64,000 bases of DNA, taken from contig CM066033.1 of NCBI GenBank assembly GCA_033557465.1, forward strand, positions 905,908,808 to 905,972,807, written 5' to 3'. The DNA comes from Ichthyophis bannanicus. Taxonomy: Eukaryota; Chordata; Amphibia; Gymnophiona; Ichthyophiidae. This document shows, one piece after another, positions 44,276 through 53,667 of this stretch; position 1 is the stretch's first letter, and every line of letters begins with the position of its first letter. A program made the position numbers and the translations under genes. The notes under the pieces are model-generated. The model did not search any database, was not told the origin of the DNA, and saw only the letters and a list, made by a program, of their open reading frames with translations.

Positions 44276-45214
44276 CGCTCTGAGGCATCACTGGGCGCTC
44301 ACATGTGCATGCGAGCAAGGGGGACAACGTGGACTGTCGAGGCTGTGTACCCCAGGAGGCACATGTTCCGCACCGAGACCCTGGACCGGCCTTGGACCTC
44401 AGCAGCCAGAGCACAGAGCCGATCTGCATGAGCTCAAGGCAGGAAGGCGGTTGCACATTCTGTGTCGAGAAGAGCGCCAATGAACTAGAGGGTCTGCACC
44501 GGTGTGAGGTGGGATTTGGAGTACTTGATCAGGAAACCGAGGCGCTCGAGGAGGAGGACCATGTGCGATGCCGAGAGGCGAGCCTCCTCTGCCGAGGTTC
44601 CTGAGATGAGCCAGTCGTCTAGGTAAGGGTAGACTGATATGCCCTGCAGTCTGAGGTGTGCAGCGGCCACTGACAGGCACTTGGTGAAGACTCGCAGGGC
44701 AGACATGAGGCCGAAGGGAAGTATTTTGTACTGGAAATACTCTCCCTGCACCCTGAAACACAGGTACCTCATGTTCTTGGGGTGGACAGGAATGTGGGCG
44801 TAAGCGTCTCTGAGATCCAAGGAGCATAGCCAATTGCCCTGCTAGAGGTAGGGCAGCAGGACGCCAAGGGATAGCATTTTGAACTTCTCCCGCACCAGAA
44901 ACTTGTTTAGATTCCGGAGGTCGAGGGTGGGGCGCAAGCCCACCCGTCCTCTTCGGAACGAGGAAGTACCGGGAATAAAATTCTTAACCCTGGAGGTGCG
45001 ACGGAACTCTTTCGACTGCTTGCTGACCAACGAGCTTGTCCAGCTCTTGTTGTAAGCAAGCCTGGTGCGAGGGAAGCAGAGTGGGTTCTGCTGGGGTGAA
45101 GGGAGGAGGGAGTCTGTCTAGACGAAGATGATACCTGTCCCGGATCACCTGCAGGACCCAGTTGTCCAATGTCCTCGCCGCCCATTCAGGGACAAAGGAC
45201 AGGCATCCTCCCAC
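44276..45214 (-). pseudogene. DIRS reverse transcriptase, copy D2
   Basis: 44485-44820: motif A MDLRDAYAHIPVHPKNMRYL (the family reads SLDL; the codon before the start is altered), motif B LPFGLMSALRVFTKC and motif C YPYLDDWLI with both Asps, then LGFLIKYSKSHLTPVQTL. 44842-45030 has GLRPTLDLRNLNKFLVREKF, and 44984-45214 has ARTLDNWVLQVIRDRYHLRL, the entry block. At least two frameshifts, near 44830 and 45000. Confidence 0.8.
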
Positions 45215-47264
45215 TGGTGGAAGCGTCCCCGGGGGGGCGAGAGGCTATGCTTTCGGCATCAAAACCCAAGGATTGGTTGGAGTGGTGCTGGCAGCTGGGT
45301 CTTGGGCCCCTTGGGTTTCCGGTGACCCTGGGCACCCCCCTTTCTCTGAGTGGTAGTAGTCGGCGCAGGGGTAGGTGGGTATGGTGAGTATCCCCGGTAG
45401 GGGAGCCCTTTCCTTTGGAAGAAAGGCTTTTTGGTGTGCTGCTTCTTCCGTGGGAGCGAGGACGTTTTGCGAGACGGGTGCGAGTCACAAATTCTCTCTC
45501 GATCTCGGCTGCTTTGTCCTCCATGGGGTTGCCTAACAGTTGTTTGACGAGGCAGGGGACATCTAGGAGTTTCTCCTGGACCCACTGCTCCAGGTCCAAA
45601 GACTGGAGCCATGCCTGAAAGGCGGAAAACTAACCTGCCATATGTGGCGCGGGAAAGGTATTTTGAGCAGTCTGAAACCGACCTCAGGAGAGTCTGGAAC
45701 CTGAGAAGGTGCTTCCCACCAAGGCCCACAGAGAATACGCCAAGCTCTTTAGCGAGATCGCGAAGGAACATACCCATATATTGTTGGTACGCCTGGATGT
45801 GGCACGCCAGCATGGATCCCTAGTAAGCCTTGCGCCCGAGGGCACGGGACTCCCTGTCGGGCAGGACCAAAGAGTGCAACTTTGGGCTTTTCTGTTTCCG
45901 CATCGCAGACTCGACTACCATGGAGGTGTGAGGAAGCTGGCTCTTCTAAAACTCCGGGCCACGCTGGACCCTGAACATGGCACTGAGTCTCTTACTGACA
46001 ATAGGGACTGAGGCGGGTGCTTCCCACATGCGGAGAAGCAGCCGGGAAAGGATGGACAGTACCGGAACCTTAAGAGACTCCCAGGGTGGAGACTCGTACT
46101 GCAAAATGTCATTCCTCTGCTCTCGGCTCCTCTTTGGTCTGCATGGGCAGGTTGAGGGCCCGAGCCATATACTGCACAAATGCCAGGAAAAAGATGTCCT
46201 CAGGAGGCGACCGCTTTTGCGAGGCAGGTGGGGACGGGTCAGAGGGGAGATCCCTGTGTGAGCGGGAATCTGGGGAAGTATCCCTCTCCGATTCCCAGCC
46301 AGAGAGGTCCAAGAGGGACTTGGAGTCAGGCTGATCCCCACGCCCCCTGGCCGAGGACCACTTGGAGCTGGAGGCACTGGCTCTGGAAGACTTTGCCCCC
46401 AAGGAACGGGATGGCGAGCGAGACCGGTGCAGAGGACCCTCATGAGGCCCATGGCTCTCGGGGGTTTCCCAAGGCAGATTTCGTGACCCTGGTCGAGTGA
46501 TCCTCGGCCTCGAGGCGTGAGCCAGCCGTGCTGGGCAAACGGGCCTGCTGGACAGCAAGGTAGGCAGAAATGCTGCGCTTCAAAGCCAGCATACGGGACT
46601 ACCACTCAGAAGTGGATCCCTGCGATGCCAACACCAGGGTTATCGGATATGCCATGGAGGAGGAGAGGGGGTCCTCGCCGGGACGACCCTCAGGAGACCA
46701 GTCACCATCGCCGGAGGCCTCAGTGTCTGTACGAGGTACCTGTCGAGGACACTCCTTGTCCGACTCTCAGGAAAGCCAAGGGGGGCTAAGGGAGCGAGAG
46801 CGAGACTACTCGCTCTTGTCTAGAGTCCCCAACAGCGACTAAGGTCGTCTTCTTTTTCTGTTCCACCTCAGATAAACCCTGATCGGAGTGATGCACGGGG
46901 CACGGGGACACTACGGGGTCCCCGCAAGCGGTGGATCGGCAGGGTGAAGTGCCACCGGGTATCCCGGGGCTGCCTGGCAGAAAATGTCATCGGATTTCTG
47001 CTTGCGGCTGAGCAGGGCCTTAGTGGACATTTTTTTACAAAGTGAGCAGAGCTCCGGGTTGTGGTCAGCTCCCAGACACTATAGACAGCAGTCGAGGGTG
47101 TCCGTGAGGGACATATTTTTAGAGCATCTGTCACATTTCTTGAAGCCGGTGGCCATGGGGGCAAAAACTGCCCCTGCGAGGTCGAAAACCCTAGAGGCCA
47201 GCGGTTGGAGAAAAAAAGGCACAAAAAGGGCCCAAAAGAAAAAAAAAAACCTAAATATAGACAA
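45186..47264 (-). pseudogene. DIRS gag-like protein, copy D2
   Basis: Pieces: 47079-47264 with GFKKCDRCSKNMSLTDTLDC (Cys-rich N-terminus), 45946-46605 and 46109-46558 (Ser/Arg-rich, then DIFFLAFVQYMARALNLPMQ), 45259-45813 (LACHIQAYQQYMGMFLRDLA) and 45186-45599 (DLEQWVQEKLLDVPCLVKQL, then a basic tail). Same block order as A3. Frameshifts near 45600 and 45950. Confidence 0.7.
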
Positions 47265-47579
47265 AAAAGGGATCCCCTAGCCCACAGCTGGAGCAGGAGT
47301 GAAGGGGAAGACAGGAGAGGGCCGGTGCAACTGGAAAAGACGGCCAAAAAGGCCGAAGTCACAAAACCTTTTCCAAGGGACGAGGACGTGTCTCTGAAGG
47401 GCTCCACGGAAAAAGAGAGACTGAGCAAGATGGCATCTTTGGGCGGGAAGAAGACAACGCATGCATGGCAGCAATCCCAAAGGCTTTCTTTGAAAGCTGG
47501 GGAATTGCTCCGCGCGGGCTCCGTCGGTGCCAAGGTCACTCATACGTGAGAACTGACTTCCTGCTTATTCCTGGAGAAG
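47265..47579 (-). repeat. Leader and right terminal repeat of DIRS D2
   Basis: 47400-47579 is the inverse of the D1 left units: GAGCAAGATGGCATCTTTGG, CAAAGGCTTTCTTTGAAAGC and the end ACTTCCTGCTTATTCCTGGA. Between 47580 and 47618 a short unique stretch separates D2 from A3. Confidence 0.78.
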
Positions 47580-47618
47580 TATATGAACAAGGTGAAACCA
47601 GAGTGCACAGCAGAAAAG

Positions 47619-47676
47619 CGTAGTTACTCACCTGTAACAGGTGATCTCCGGGAACAGCAGGAATTTAGTCTTCACA
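47619..47676 (-). repeat. Left end arm of DIRS A3
   Basis: 58 bp that pair with 47890-47947 at 57 of 58 positions. The terminal repeat goes on to about 47810, where it pairs with the right end (about 53085-53265; for example GTCCAATAGGAATGCTTTTG against the inverse near 53170-53195). Confidence 0.9.
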
Positions 47677-47889
47677 TATGGGTATCGTTGGTACCGACGG
47701 AGCCTGCGTGGGAACACTCCCCAGTGTCCAATAGGAATGCTTTTGGGAGCATCCCTCAGCATATATGCGCTGCCTTCCCGCCTTTCCAACTGTCCCTCTT
47801 CAGTTAAGTTTGTAGCTGAGTGAAAAGATAGAGGGAGAGAGGAAAGACAAAGAGATAGAGACACAACTCCTAGGGGAGGTGGGTGGGTT

Positions 47890-47990
47890 GTGAAGACTAA
47901 ATTCCTGCTGTTTCCGGAGATCACCTGTTACAGGTGAGTAACTACGCTATCTCCAGGAACAAGCAGGAATGTAGTCTTCACATATGGGGA
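47890..47990 (-). repeat. Internal complementary region of DIRS A3
   Basis: 47890-47947 is the inverse of the left end and 47948-47990 (TATCTCCAGGAACAAGCAGG and on) the inverse of the right end at 53225-53265. The two meet at ACTACGC|TATCTCC, which is the inverse of a right-end-to-left-end circle joint. Confidence 0.9.
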
Positions 47991-48107
47991 CTCCCTAGCT
48001 GAAGATGCCTGGGAGATAGCCCCAGAAAGGTGCCACCCTAGAAAGGTGGGAATCCTTCCTCCCATGGATCTCTGGCATTCCACCAGGGTTGGTGGGTAGG
48101 AGTTGAA

Positions 48108-49430
48108 TTAGGTCTGAAAGAGATTTTGAAGAACAGCTTGGCCAAAGGCGGCATCCCGACGGGAGGCTTTATCCAGGCAGTAGTGGGCTGTGAAGGTGTG
48201 TACCGAAGCCCAGGTGGCTGCTCGACAAATGTCATCGATAGACACAGAGTGGAGATTTGCAATGGAAGTTGCCATGGCTCTCACGTTATGAGCTGTGACA
48301 TGGCCATGAAGAGGAAGACCCTTACACTCATAAGCAAAGGATATACATTGGGCAATCCGTTTAGATAAAGTTCTTTTGGAGACTGGAAGTCCCAAATGAC
48401 TAGGGTCAAAAGCTATAAAAAGTTGCAAGGACTTTCTATGTTGCTGTGTTCTCTGTAGGTAAAAGGCTAAGGCTCTTTTACAATCCAAAGTATGAAGGTT
48501 TCTTTCTGCACTAGAGGCATGAGGCCGTGGAAAAAATACAGGAAGATAAATTGATTGATTCAAATGAAAAGGTGAAACCACCTTTGGCATAAAGCGTGGA
48601 TGAGTTCTAAAAACCACCTTATCATGATGAAATCTAGTATAAGGAGGATCAGCCACTAAAGCTTGCAGTTCACTAATGCAACGTGCAGAGGTGATTGCAA
48701 TTAGAAAGATGACCTTCCAGGTCAAAAACTTAAGGGTTGTAGTGGCTAAAGGCGGCTTCATGAGCTGCCCGAGAACTAGATTTAGATCCCATGCCACTGG
48801 TGGTGGCTTAATGGGAGGTTTGGTTAATAGAAGACCTCTCATAAATCGGGATATGAGTGGATGAGAGGAAATTGGTTGTCCATTCAGAGGCTTATAAGAA
48901 GCTGCAATTGCACTAAGATGGACTCTTACCGAATTGGTCTTTAGACCAGAATTCAATAAGTGAAGGAGATACTCTAGTATCAATTCTAAAGGTATGACAA
49001 GAGGGTTTAATCCCTTCTCGGAGCACCATATAGTAAAATGTTTCCACTTGAAGGCGTAAGATCTTCTTGTGAAAAGTTTCCTAGAAGCCTGAAGGATATC
49101 CTTTACCTGTTGGGACAGGTTGAAATCCTGGAGGTCTAGGCCTTCAGCAACCAGGCCATGAGATGCAGGGACTGGGGATTCGGGTGCCATAGCATCCTGT
49201 CCTCTTGGGAAAGGAGATCTGGAGCATGCCCTAACTCCAGAGGTGCAGCTTGAGAGAGACGTAGAAGCAGGGGATACCACGCTTGGCGTGGCCAACGTGG
49301 TGCTATGAGAATCATGCAACCCCTGTCTCTCTGAAGCTCGAAGAGTGTTTTGGGGATGAGGGGAATGGGTGGTAAGGCATAAAGGAAGTCTTGACCCCAG
49401 TGAAGGAGGAAGGCATCCCTTGCCTGACAA
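48108..49430 (-). CDS. DIRS tyrosine recombinase, copy A3 (open, 440 codons; catalytic Arg changed)
   Basis: Open to a stop just before the internal region. Residues 1 to about 95 lie over the methyltransferase-like frame and may not be translated; the recombinase proper starts near EGLDLQDFNLSQQVKDILQA. Core-binding part about 100-230; first catalytic box ITSARCISEL, where residue 251 is Cys and other copies have Arg; second box TAHNVR with H381 and R384; WASVHTFTAHYCL with Tyr 417 as nucleophile. Length and order match DIRS recombinases. The frame is intact, but the R251C change should stop strand transfer. Confidence 0.87.
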   Translation of the reverse strand: MSGKGCLPPSLGSRLPLCLTTHSPHPQNTLRASERQGLHDSHSTTLATPSVVSPASTSLSSCTSGVRACSRSPFPRGQDAMAPESPVPASHGLVAEGLDLQDFNLSQQVKDILQASRKLFTRRSYAFKWKHFTIWCSEKGLNPLVIPLELILEYLLHLLNSGLKTNSVRVHLSAIAASYKPLNGQPISSHPLISRFMRGLLLTKPPIKPPPVAWDLNLVLGQLMKPPLATTTLKFLTWKVIFLIAITSARCISELQALVADPPYTRFHHDKVVFRTHPRFMPKVVSPFHLNQSIYLPVFFPRPHASSAERNLHTLDCKRALAFYLQRTQQHRKSLQLFIAFDPSHLGLPVSKRTLSKRIAQCISFAYECKGLPLHGHVTAHNVRAMATSIANLHSVSIDDICRAATWASVHTFTAHYCLDKASRRDAAFGQAVLQNLFQT

Positions 49431-50079
49431 TTGTGAGCCGGAATCCTAGAACAGAACCTGGGAAGTTTGGCATTCAGTGGACTTGCAAAGAGGTCTATGT
49501 CTGGAGTGCCCCAGAGATGAAATATCCTTGCCACCTTGTCTAGGTGTAGGGACCACTCGTGAGGCAGCAGAACTCGACTGAGTTTGTCTGCCCAAAGGTT
49601 TTAAATGCCTGGAAAATATACCACTAGAAGGTGAATTTAATACTCTCTGGCGAGGGCCCATAGTCGTAAAGCTTTGTTGCATAAAGACAGAGAGCCTGTC
49701 CCGCCCTGCTTGTTCACACAGAACATGGCTACTTGATTGTCCGTCTGGACTAGGACTGTCTTGTAGCTGAGCTGGGCGTGAAGTACTCGAAGAGCTAAAT
49801 AGATTGCTCTTAATTCCAGGAGATTTATGTGTAGACCAGTCTCCTGTGGAGTCCAGGTTCCCTAGGTAGAGAGATGATTCAGGTGTGCTCCCCAACCCAC
49901 CTGTGATGCATCTGTTGTTAGGGTGGCCTGAAAAAGGGGATGATGAAAAGGAGGCCCCACTCAGATTTTCTAGTGATTGCCACCATTGGAGGGACAAAAT
50001 TAGACTCAGAGTTTAATATTTTGTCTGATAAAAGACCTGTGGCCTGTGTCCACTGTGTGGATAGGGTCCACTGAGCTGC
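49136..50079 (-). pseudogene. DIRS RNase H and methyltransferase-like part, copy A3
   Basis: 49136-49534 is open for 132 codons: WGTPDIDLFASPLNAKLPRF, DAFLLHWGQDFLYALPPIPL and ILIAPRWPRQAWYPLLLRL, ending AWLLKA exactly as in A1. The RNase H part (49535-50079) has QTDNQVAMF, NKQGGTGS and ADKLSRVLLPHEW on the minus strand, with stops, one near 49603. The frame overlaps the recombinase frame by about 300 nt. Confidence 0.78.
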
Positions 50080-52002
50080 TCACATATGGAGGCGAGCATA
50101 TGGGACTACATGAAGTGTGGATGCCATATGTTCCAGCAACTGTAGTAGTTCTCGAGCAGTTAGGGAGGATTTCCCTGCTGCTTGAGAAGCTAGTTGCATT
50201 AAGCGAAGACACCGGGCCTGTAGAAGGAAAGCCTTTGCCTGTCTGGTATCTAGACAGGCCCCAATGAATATCAGGCATTGGGAAGGAACAAGTTGGGATT
50301 TTGGGAAGTTTATTACCAACCCCAAATATTGGAGGATTCGCATTGTGCGAGACAGTGCAGTGCTGGCCTCTGCAACTGTAGGGGCTCGAATGAGCCAGTC
50401 GTCTAAGTAAGGGAAGACGAATATCCCCAGGGTTTGCAGAAATGCAGCTACTACTGCCATGCATTTCGTGAATACCCTTGGTGCTGAAGTTAGACCAAAG
50501 GGAAGAACCCTATACTGAAAATGTTTTCCCCTGAAAAGGAATCGTAAGAATTTCCTGTGATCTGGATGGATCAGAATGTGAGTGTATGCATCCTTTAAGT
50601 CTAGAGAGCAAAGCCAATCCTGGCTTTGAAGGTATGGCAGAAGAGTTCCTAGAGAAATCATTTTGAACTTCTCTCGAAACAGGTATTTGTTCAATTCTCT
50701 GAGGTCTAAAATGGGTCTGTGTCCTCCTGTTTTCTTTGGATTAAGAAAATAGGGGGAGTAGAACCCTGCACCCCGTTGAAGAATGGGTATCTCCTCTATT
50801 GCCCCTTGGGCAAGAAGTGTTGAGACCTCGTGATCAAGCAGATCGTCTGCGGAGGTTGGAGAACTGAAGTGATTTAGAATTGTAGGAGGCGGCATGCTGT
50901 GAAAATGGAGCTTGTACCCCTCTCCTACAATGGACAGAGTCCAATCTTCTGCTGTTATCTGATGCCATCTGTTGGCAAAGTGGCATAACCTGCCTGGGAT
51001 ATTGGGGGGTTGAGGACCCCTCAGAGGCAGGAAGGCTAAGCTCTCTAGGAAGGAGTCAAAGCCCTTGAGGGGGCTGAACCTACAGAGCTGGTTGGGCTCT
51101 CGGGCCTTTTGGCTTCTTTTGCTGTCTAGTTTGTCCCTTTTGGGCAACCTGATCCTGAGCTTGACTCTTCTGGGTATAGGAAAGATAAAATTTCCTCTTT
51201 TTGCTGAAAGAAGGTTTTTTATAAGGCTTCTTTTTGGCTGGAGTGGCTGTAGATTTCGACAATCTAGAGTAGTACTGTCAGCATCTAACTCGTTAGCCTT
51301 TTCCTGCCAGTTCTTGCCAAATAGATTTTCTCCCGTGCAAGGAATGTTGCCTAACTTGTCCTGTACCCAAGTCTCCAAGTGTGATGCCTGAAGCCAGGCA
51401 ATCCGTCGTGCGCCAATGGCAATAGCAGAGGTTCTGCTGATGCATTCAAAGCAGTCAAAGGCTGCACGATTTACAAACTTGGAGACATCTTGAGCATGCT
51501 TAACTAGAGCAAGAAAGTCTTGTCTCTCGTCATCTGGGAGAAATGGGCTCATAAGCTCCAAGTCTCCTGTAACTTCCTTGAGGAACATTCCCATATATAG
51601 TATATATGAACTGATCCTAGCTGAAAGCATGGAAGCCTGAAAAGTTTGGCGCCTAAAAGCGTCCAGAGTCCTGCATTCACGACCTGGAGGATTGGATGCA
51701 TGCCTCTTTGCACTTTTCATCCTACTCATGGCTGACTCCACCACCATTGAATGGTGTGGCAGCTGAGTCTTTTGAAATCCAGGACATGGCGGAACTCGAT
51801 ACAAAATATCAAGTCTCCTAGAGTGAGGAGATGTAGTCAGAGGTGTCTCCCACATTCTGAGCATCAAGTTATGCAGAATTTCATGGATGGGCAGAGTGGC
51901 TGCCTCCTTTGGAGCTTTAGGATATTGGGAGAATTTCCAATTCCTTTGCTCTGGGTTCCTCTTCAGAAGCCACTGTGATTGAAAGGCCCTTGGCCATATC
52001 AT
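50080..52002 (-). CDS. DIRS gag C-terminus fused to reverse transcriptase, copy A3 (640 codons)
   Basis: One open frame. Residues 1 to about 290: gag-like part with GFQKTQLPHHSMVVESAMSR, LDAFRRQTFQASMLSARISS, AIGARRIAWLQASHLETWVQ, then a Lys/Arg-rich tail. About 310-640: RT with the entry block PGRLCHFANRWHQITAEDWT, KKTGGHRPILDLRELNKYLF, motif A SLDLKDAYTHI, motif B LPFGLTSAPRVFTK, motif C FPYLDDWLI, and VINFPKSQLVPSQCL. In A1 gag and RT are separate frames with a stop between, so the fusion here reflects either a frame change or natural read-through. A stop after PYARLHM cuts the RNase H part off. RT catalytic Asps are kept. Confidence 0.83.
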   Translation of the reverse strand: MIWPRAFQSQWLLKRNPEQRNWKFSQYPKAPKEAATLPIHEILHNLMLRMWETPLTTSPHSRRLDILYRVPPCPGFQKTQLPHHSMVVESAMSRMKSAKRHASNPPGRECRTLDAFRRQTFQASMLSARISSYILYMGMFLKEVTGDLELMSPFLPDDERQDFLALVKHAQDVSKFVNRAAFDCFECISRTSAIAIGARRIAWLQASHLETWVQDKLGNIPCTGENLFGKNWQEKANELDADSTTLDCRNLQPLQPKRSLIKNLLSAKRGNFIFPIPRRVKLRIRLPKRDKLDSKRSQKAREPNQLCRFSPLKGFDSFLESLAFLPLRGPQPPNIPGRLCHFANRWHQITAEDWTLSIVGEGYKLHFHSMPPPTILNHFSSPTSADDLLDHEVSTLLAQGAIEEIPILQRGAGFYSPYFLNPKKTGGHRPILDLRELNKYLFREKFKMISLGTLLPYLQSQDWLCSLDLKDAYTHILIHPDHRKFLRFLFRGKHFQYRVLPFGLTSAPRVFTKCMAVVAAFLQTLGIFVFPYLDDWLIRAPTVAEASTALSRTMRILQYLGLVINFPKSQLVPSQCLIFIGACLDTRQAKAFLLQARCLRLMQLASQAAGKSSLTARELLQLLEHMASTLHVVPYARLHM

Positions 52003-52119
52003 GAATAAAATCCTGAAAAAAACATGTCCTCTGGAGGTGACAATTCTGCGTTGGGGAGAAGAGGGATCTTCTGGAAGAAACCCTCTAGTACCAGCAGAAT
52101 TGTCAGACTCTTCGGAATC

Positions 52120-52885
52120 TCAGGATTCGAAGTATTCCCGACCACGATGCTCATGCAAAGCACGGTCCCGGTATCGATCGAAGTCAATACTGAGTTGATC
52201 CGGTACCGATCTGTCGATTCGAGCCAAAGATGGCGTGGGAAGAATTCCCACCGGGGCCGGTACCGTTGGTACCTGTAACGGTGTCTGTACCAGTGTAGGT
52301 ACCGTCGTCGGTGCCCGTTGGACCAACAGTACCGCAGCTGAGAGAAGAGCTGCGATGCTGCGCTCGATAGCGAGGAACCTCTGGTCTATCGACGCTGCCG
52401 ATGCCTGGGTGTCGGTACCAGTGAAAACGGCCGGGACCCCTGAGCATGGCACAGGTAGTTCTTGCGAGGTCGAGACCTCGAAAACATCCTGGAGCCCCAT
52501 TGATGCTTTGGAAGCCGAAGCCTCACGCCGGGGCTGCTTTGCCAGTGTGGTTTCCTCAAGGGCAATGCCAACGGCCTCTCGATGCTTAGCAGGAGAGCTA
52601 CCCTTTGAGGACCAGCTTTTATGTTTAGTTACCTGAGAACCATGGGAGGAAGAGGAGGCTCTTGAAGATGTCGATGCAATGGATCTGGCATCCGAAAAAA
52701 AAGAGGGTACCGAGCTTTGCAGCCCGGTTCTGTCTTCCTCTTTTAGTCATCCCCATACAGGAGAGAAATTCAGATGGAGAATGTTCAGGCCTTAAACATT
52801 TAAGACACCAATCATGGGTGCCAGTGATGGAAATGGTACTGCCACACTTAGTACATTTTTTAAAACCACTAGTTGGTTTTTCCAT
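52120..52885 (-). pseudogene. DIRS gag-like N-terminus, copy A3
   Basis: 52625-52885: MEKPTSGFKKCTKCGSTISI followed by a second CxxC and His, as in A1. 52120-52500: GVPAVFTGTDTQASAASIDQ and VPTVPAPVGILPTP, low-complexity sequence from GGTACC-rich DNA. It continues to the 640-codon frame across stops near 52000-52120. Confidence 0.7.
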
Positions 52886-53265
52886 GTTTTAGGAATATGG
52901 GGCATAGTGCCCAAAATGGCGCCTAGCACTGAAAAAGAAAAGTTTCTGAAGAGAAACAGTTCAAAGTATACGGGAGGTTTTTTTGGAAAAGAAAAGAAAG
53001 GAACCGGCGGTACCGGTAAGCGTCGTGCGGAGGCAAACGCGACCACAAGAAAAGAATTTTAAAGACGGAATTTTCTACGGTGACAGGGTATGGATCCTGT
53101 CGGCTCCGCAGAAAACGAAGAACTGAAGAGGGACAGTTGGGAAGGCAGCGCGCATGTGCTGAGGGATGCTCCCAAAAGCGTACCTATTGGATGCTGGGTG
53201 CATTCTCGCGAGGCTCTGACGATACCCATAAGTGAAGACTACATTCCTGCTTGTTCCTGGAGATA
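52886..53265 (-). repeat. Leader and right terminal repeat of DIRS A3
   Basis: Inverse of the left repeat in 53085-53265, with CCCATAAGTGAAGACTACAT and TCCTGCTTGTTCCTGGAGAT. The element's transcript should start near here and read leftwards. Confidence 0.8.
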
Positions 53266-53374
53266 CATTTATTCCTAGATTTAGCTGATACTAAGAAGGG
53301 ATTATTACTTTAACTACCATATACTGTGTCCCCTTCAACAATTCCATGAACTTTCCAAGAGCAAATTTGGAAGT

Positions 53375-53665
53375 TTGTCATCTAGAAGGAGATCCTGGAT
53401 TCTCTAGGGAGAAATATTCAGGCAACTGGTAACAGAACCCACATGTGAAGGGGCCATACTGGACTTGGTGCTTACCAATGGTGAAAGTGTTTCTGATGTT
53501 ATAGTGAGAGATCATCTTGTATCCAGTGATCACTAGATGGTGTGGTTCAATATTAGAACTAGAGATGATAAAATCTATTCAAAAGTGAAAGTCTTAGACT
53601 TTAGGAAAACTAATTTTGCCAAGATGGGACAATACCTCGAGGAGTCGTTAACGGGATGGGAACAG
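53375..53665 (+). pseudogene. CR1 endonuclease domain scrap
   Basis: The plus strand reads RQLVTEPTCEGAILDLVLTN, GESVSDVIVRDHLVSSDH, a TAG, then MVWFNIRTR and VLDFRKTNFAKMGQYLEES. This is the C-terminal part of the CR1 apurinic-like endonuclease: LDLVLTN and the SDH triad residues are typical. One stop stands after SSDH. It is cut at the right by a DIRS C-like fragment. 53266-53374 shows nothing else. Confidence 0.75.
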
Positions 53666-53667
53666 CT

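Larger units (their letters stand above)
41909..47579 (-). mobile_element. DIRS retrotransposon copy D2 (lacks left terminus)
   Basis: Recombinase (41909-43106), RNase H/methyltransferase-like part (43123-43890, split), RT (44276-45214), gag (45186-47264), leader and right terminal repeat (47265-47579, ending TTATTCCTGGAGAA). The left terminal repeat and the last recombinase codons are missing at 41909. A 371-bp hAT-like element splits it at 43897-44267. Right-end sequence pairs with the D1 left units, so D1 and D2 are of one family. Confidence 0.85.
47619..53265 (-). mobile_element. DIRS retrotransposon copy A3 (nearly complete, both termini)
   Basis: Total 5.65 kb. Left terminal repeat from 47619 (GCGTAGTTAC), internal complementary region 47890-47990, recombinase 48108-49230 with an open frame from 49430, methyltransferase/RNase H 49136-50079, gag-RT frame 50080-52002, gag N-terminus 52120-52885, leader and right terminal repeat to 53265 (CCTGGAGATA). 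The internal region joins the inverse of the right end to the inverse of the left end with no gap, so both ends of the element are known to the base. Best preserved copy in the window. Confidence 0.92.

Noticed and set aside
45709..46500. Plus-strand frames over D2 gag (100, 94, 82 and 106 codons)
   Set aside because: Antisense readings of a Ser/Arg-rich gag region; no start context, splice sites or known motif.
47200..47550. Plus-strand Lys-rich frame of 114 codons in the D2 leader
   Set aside because: Lies in the leader and terminal repeat; similar frames in other copies are not conserved.
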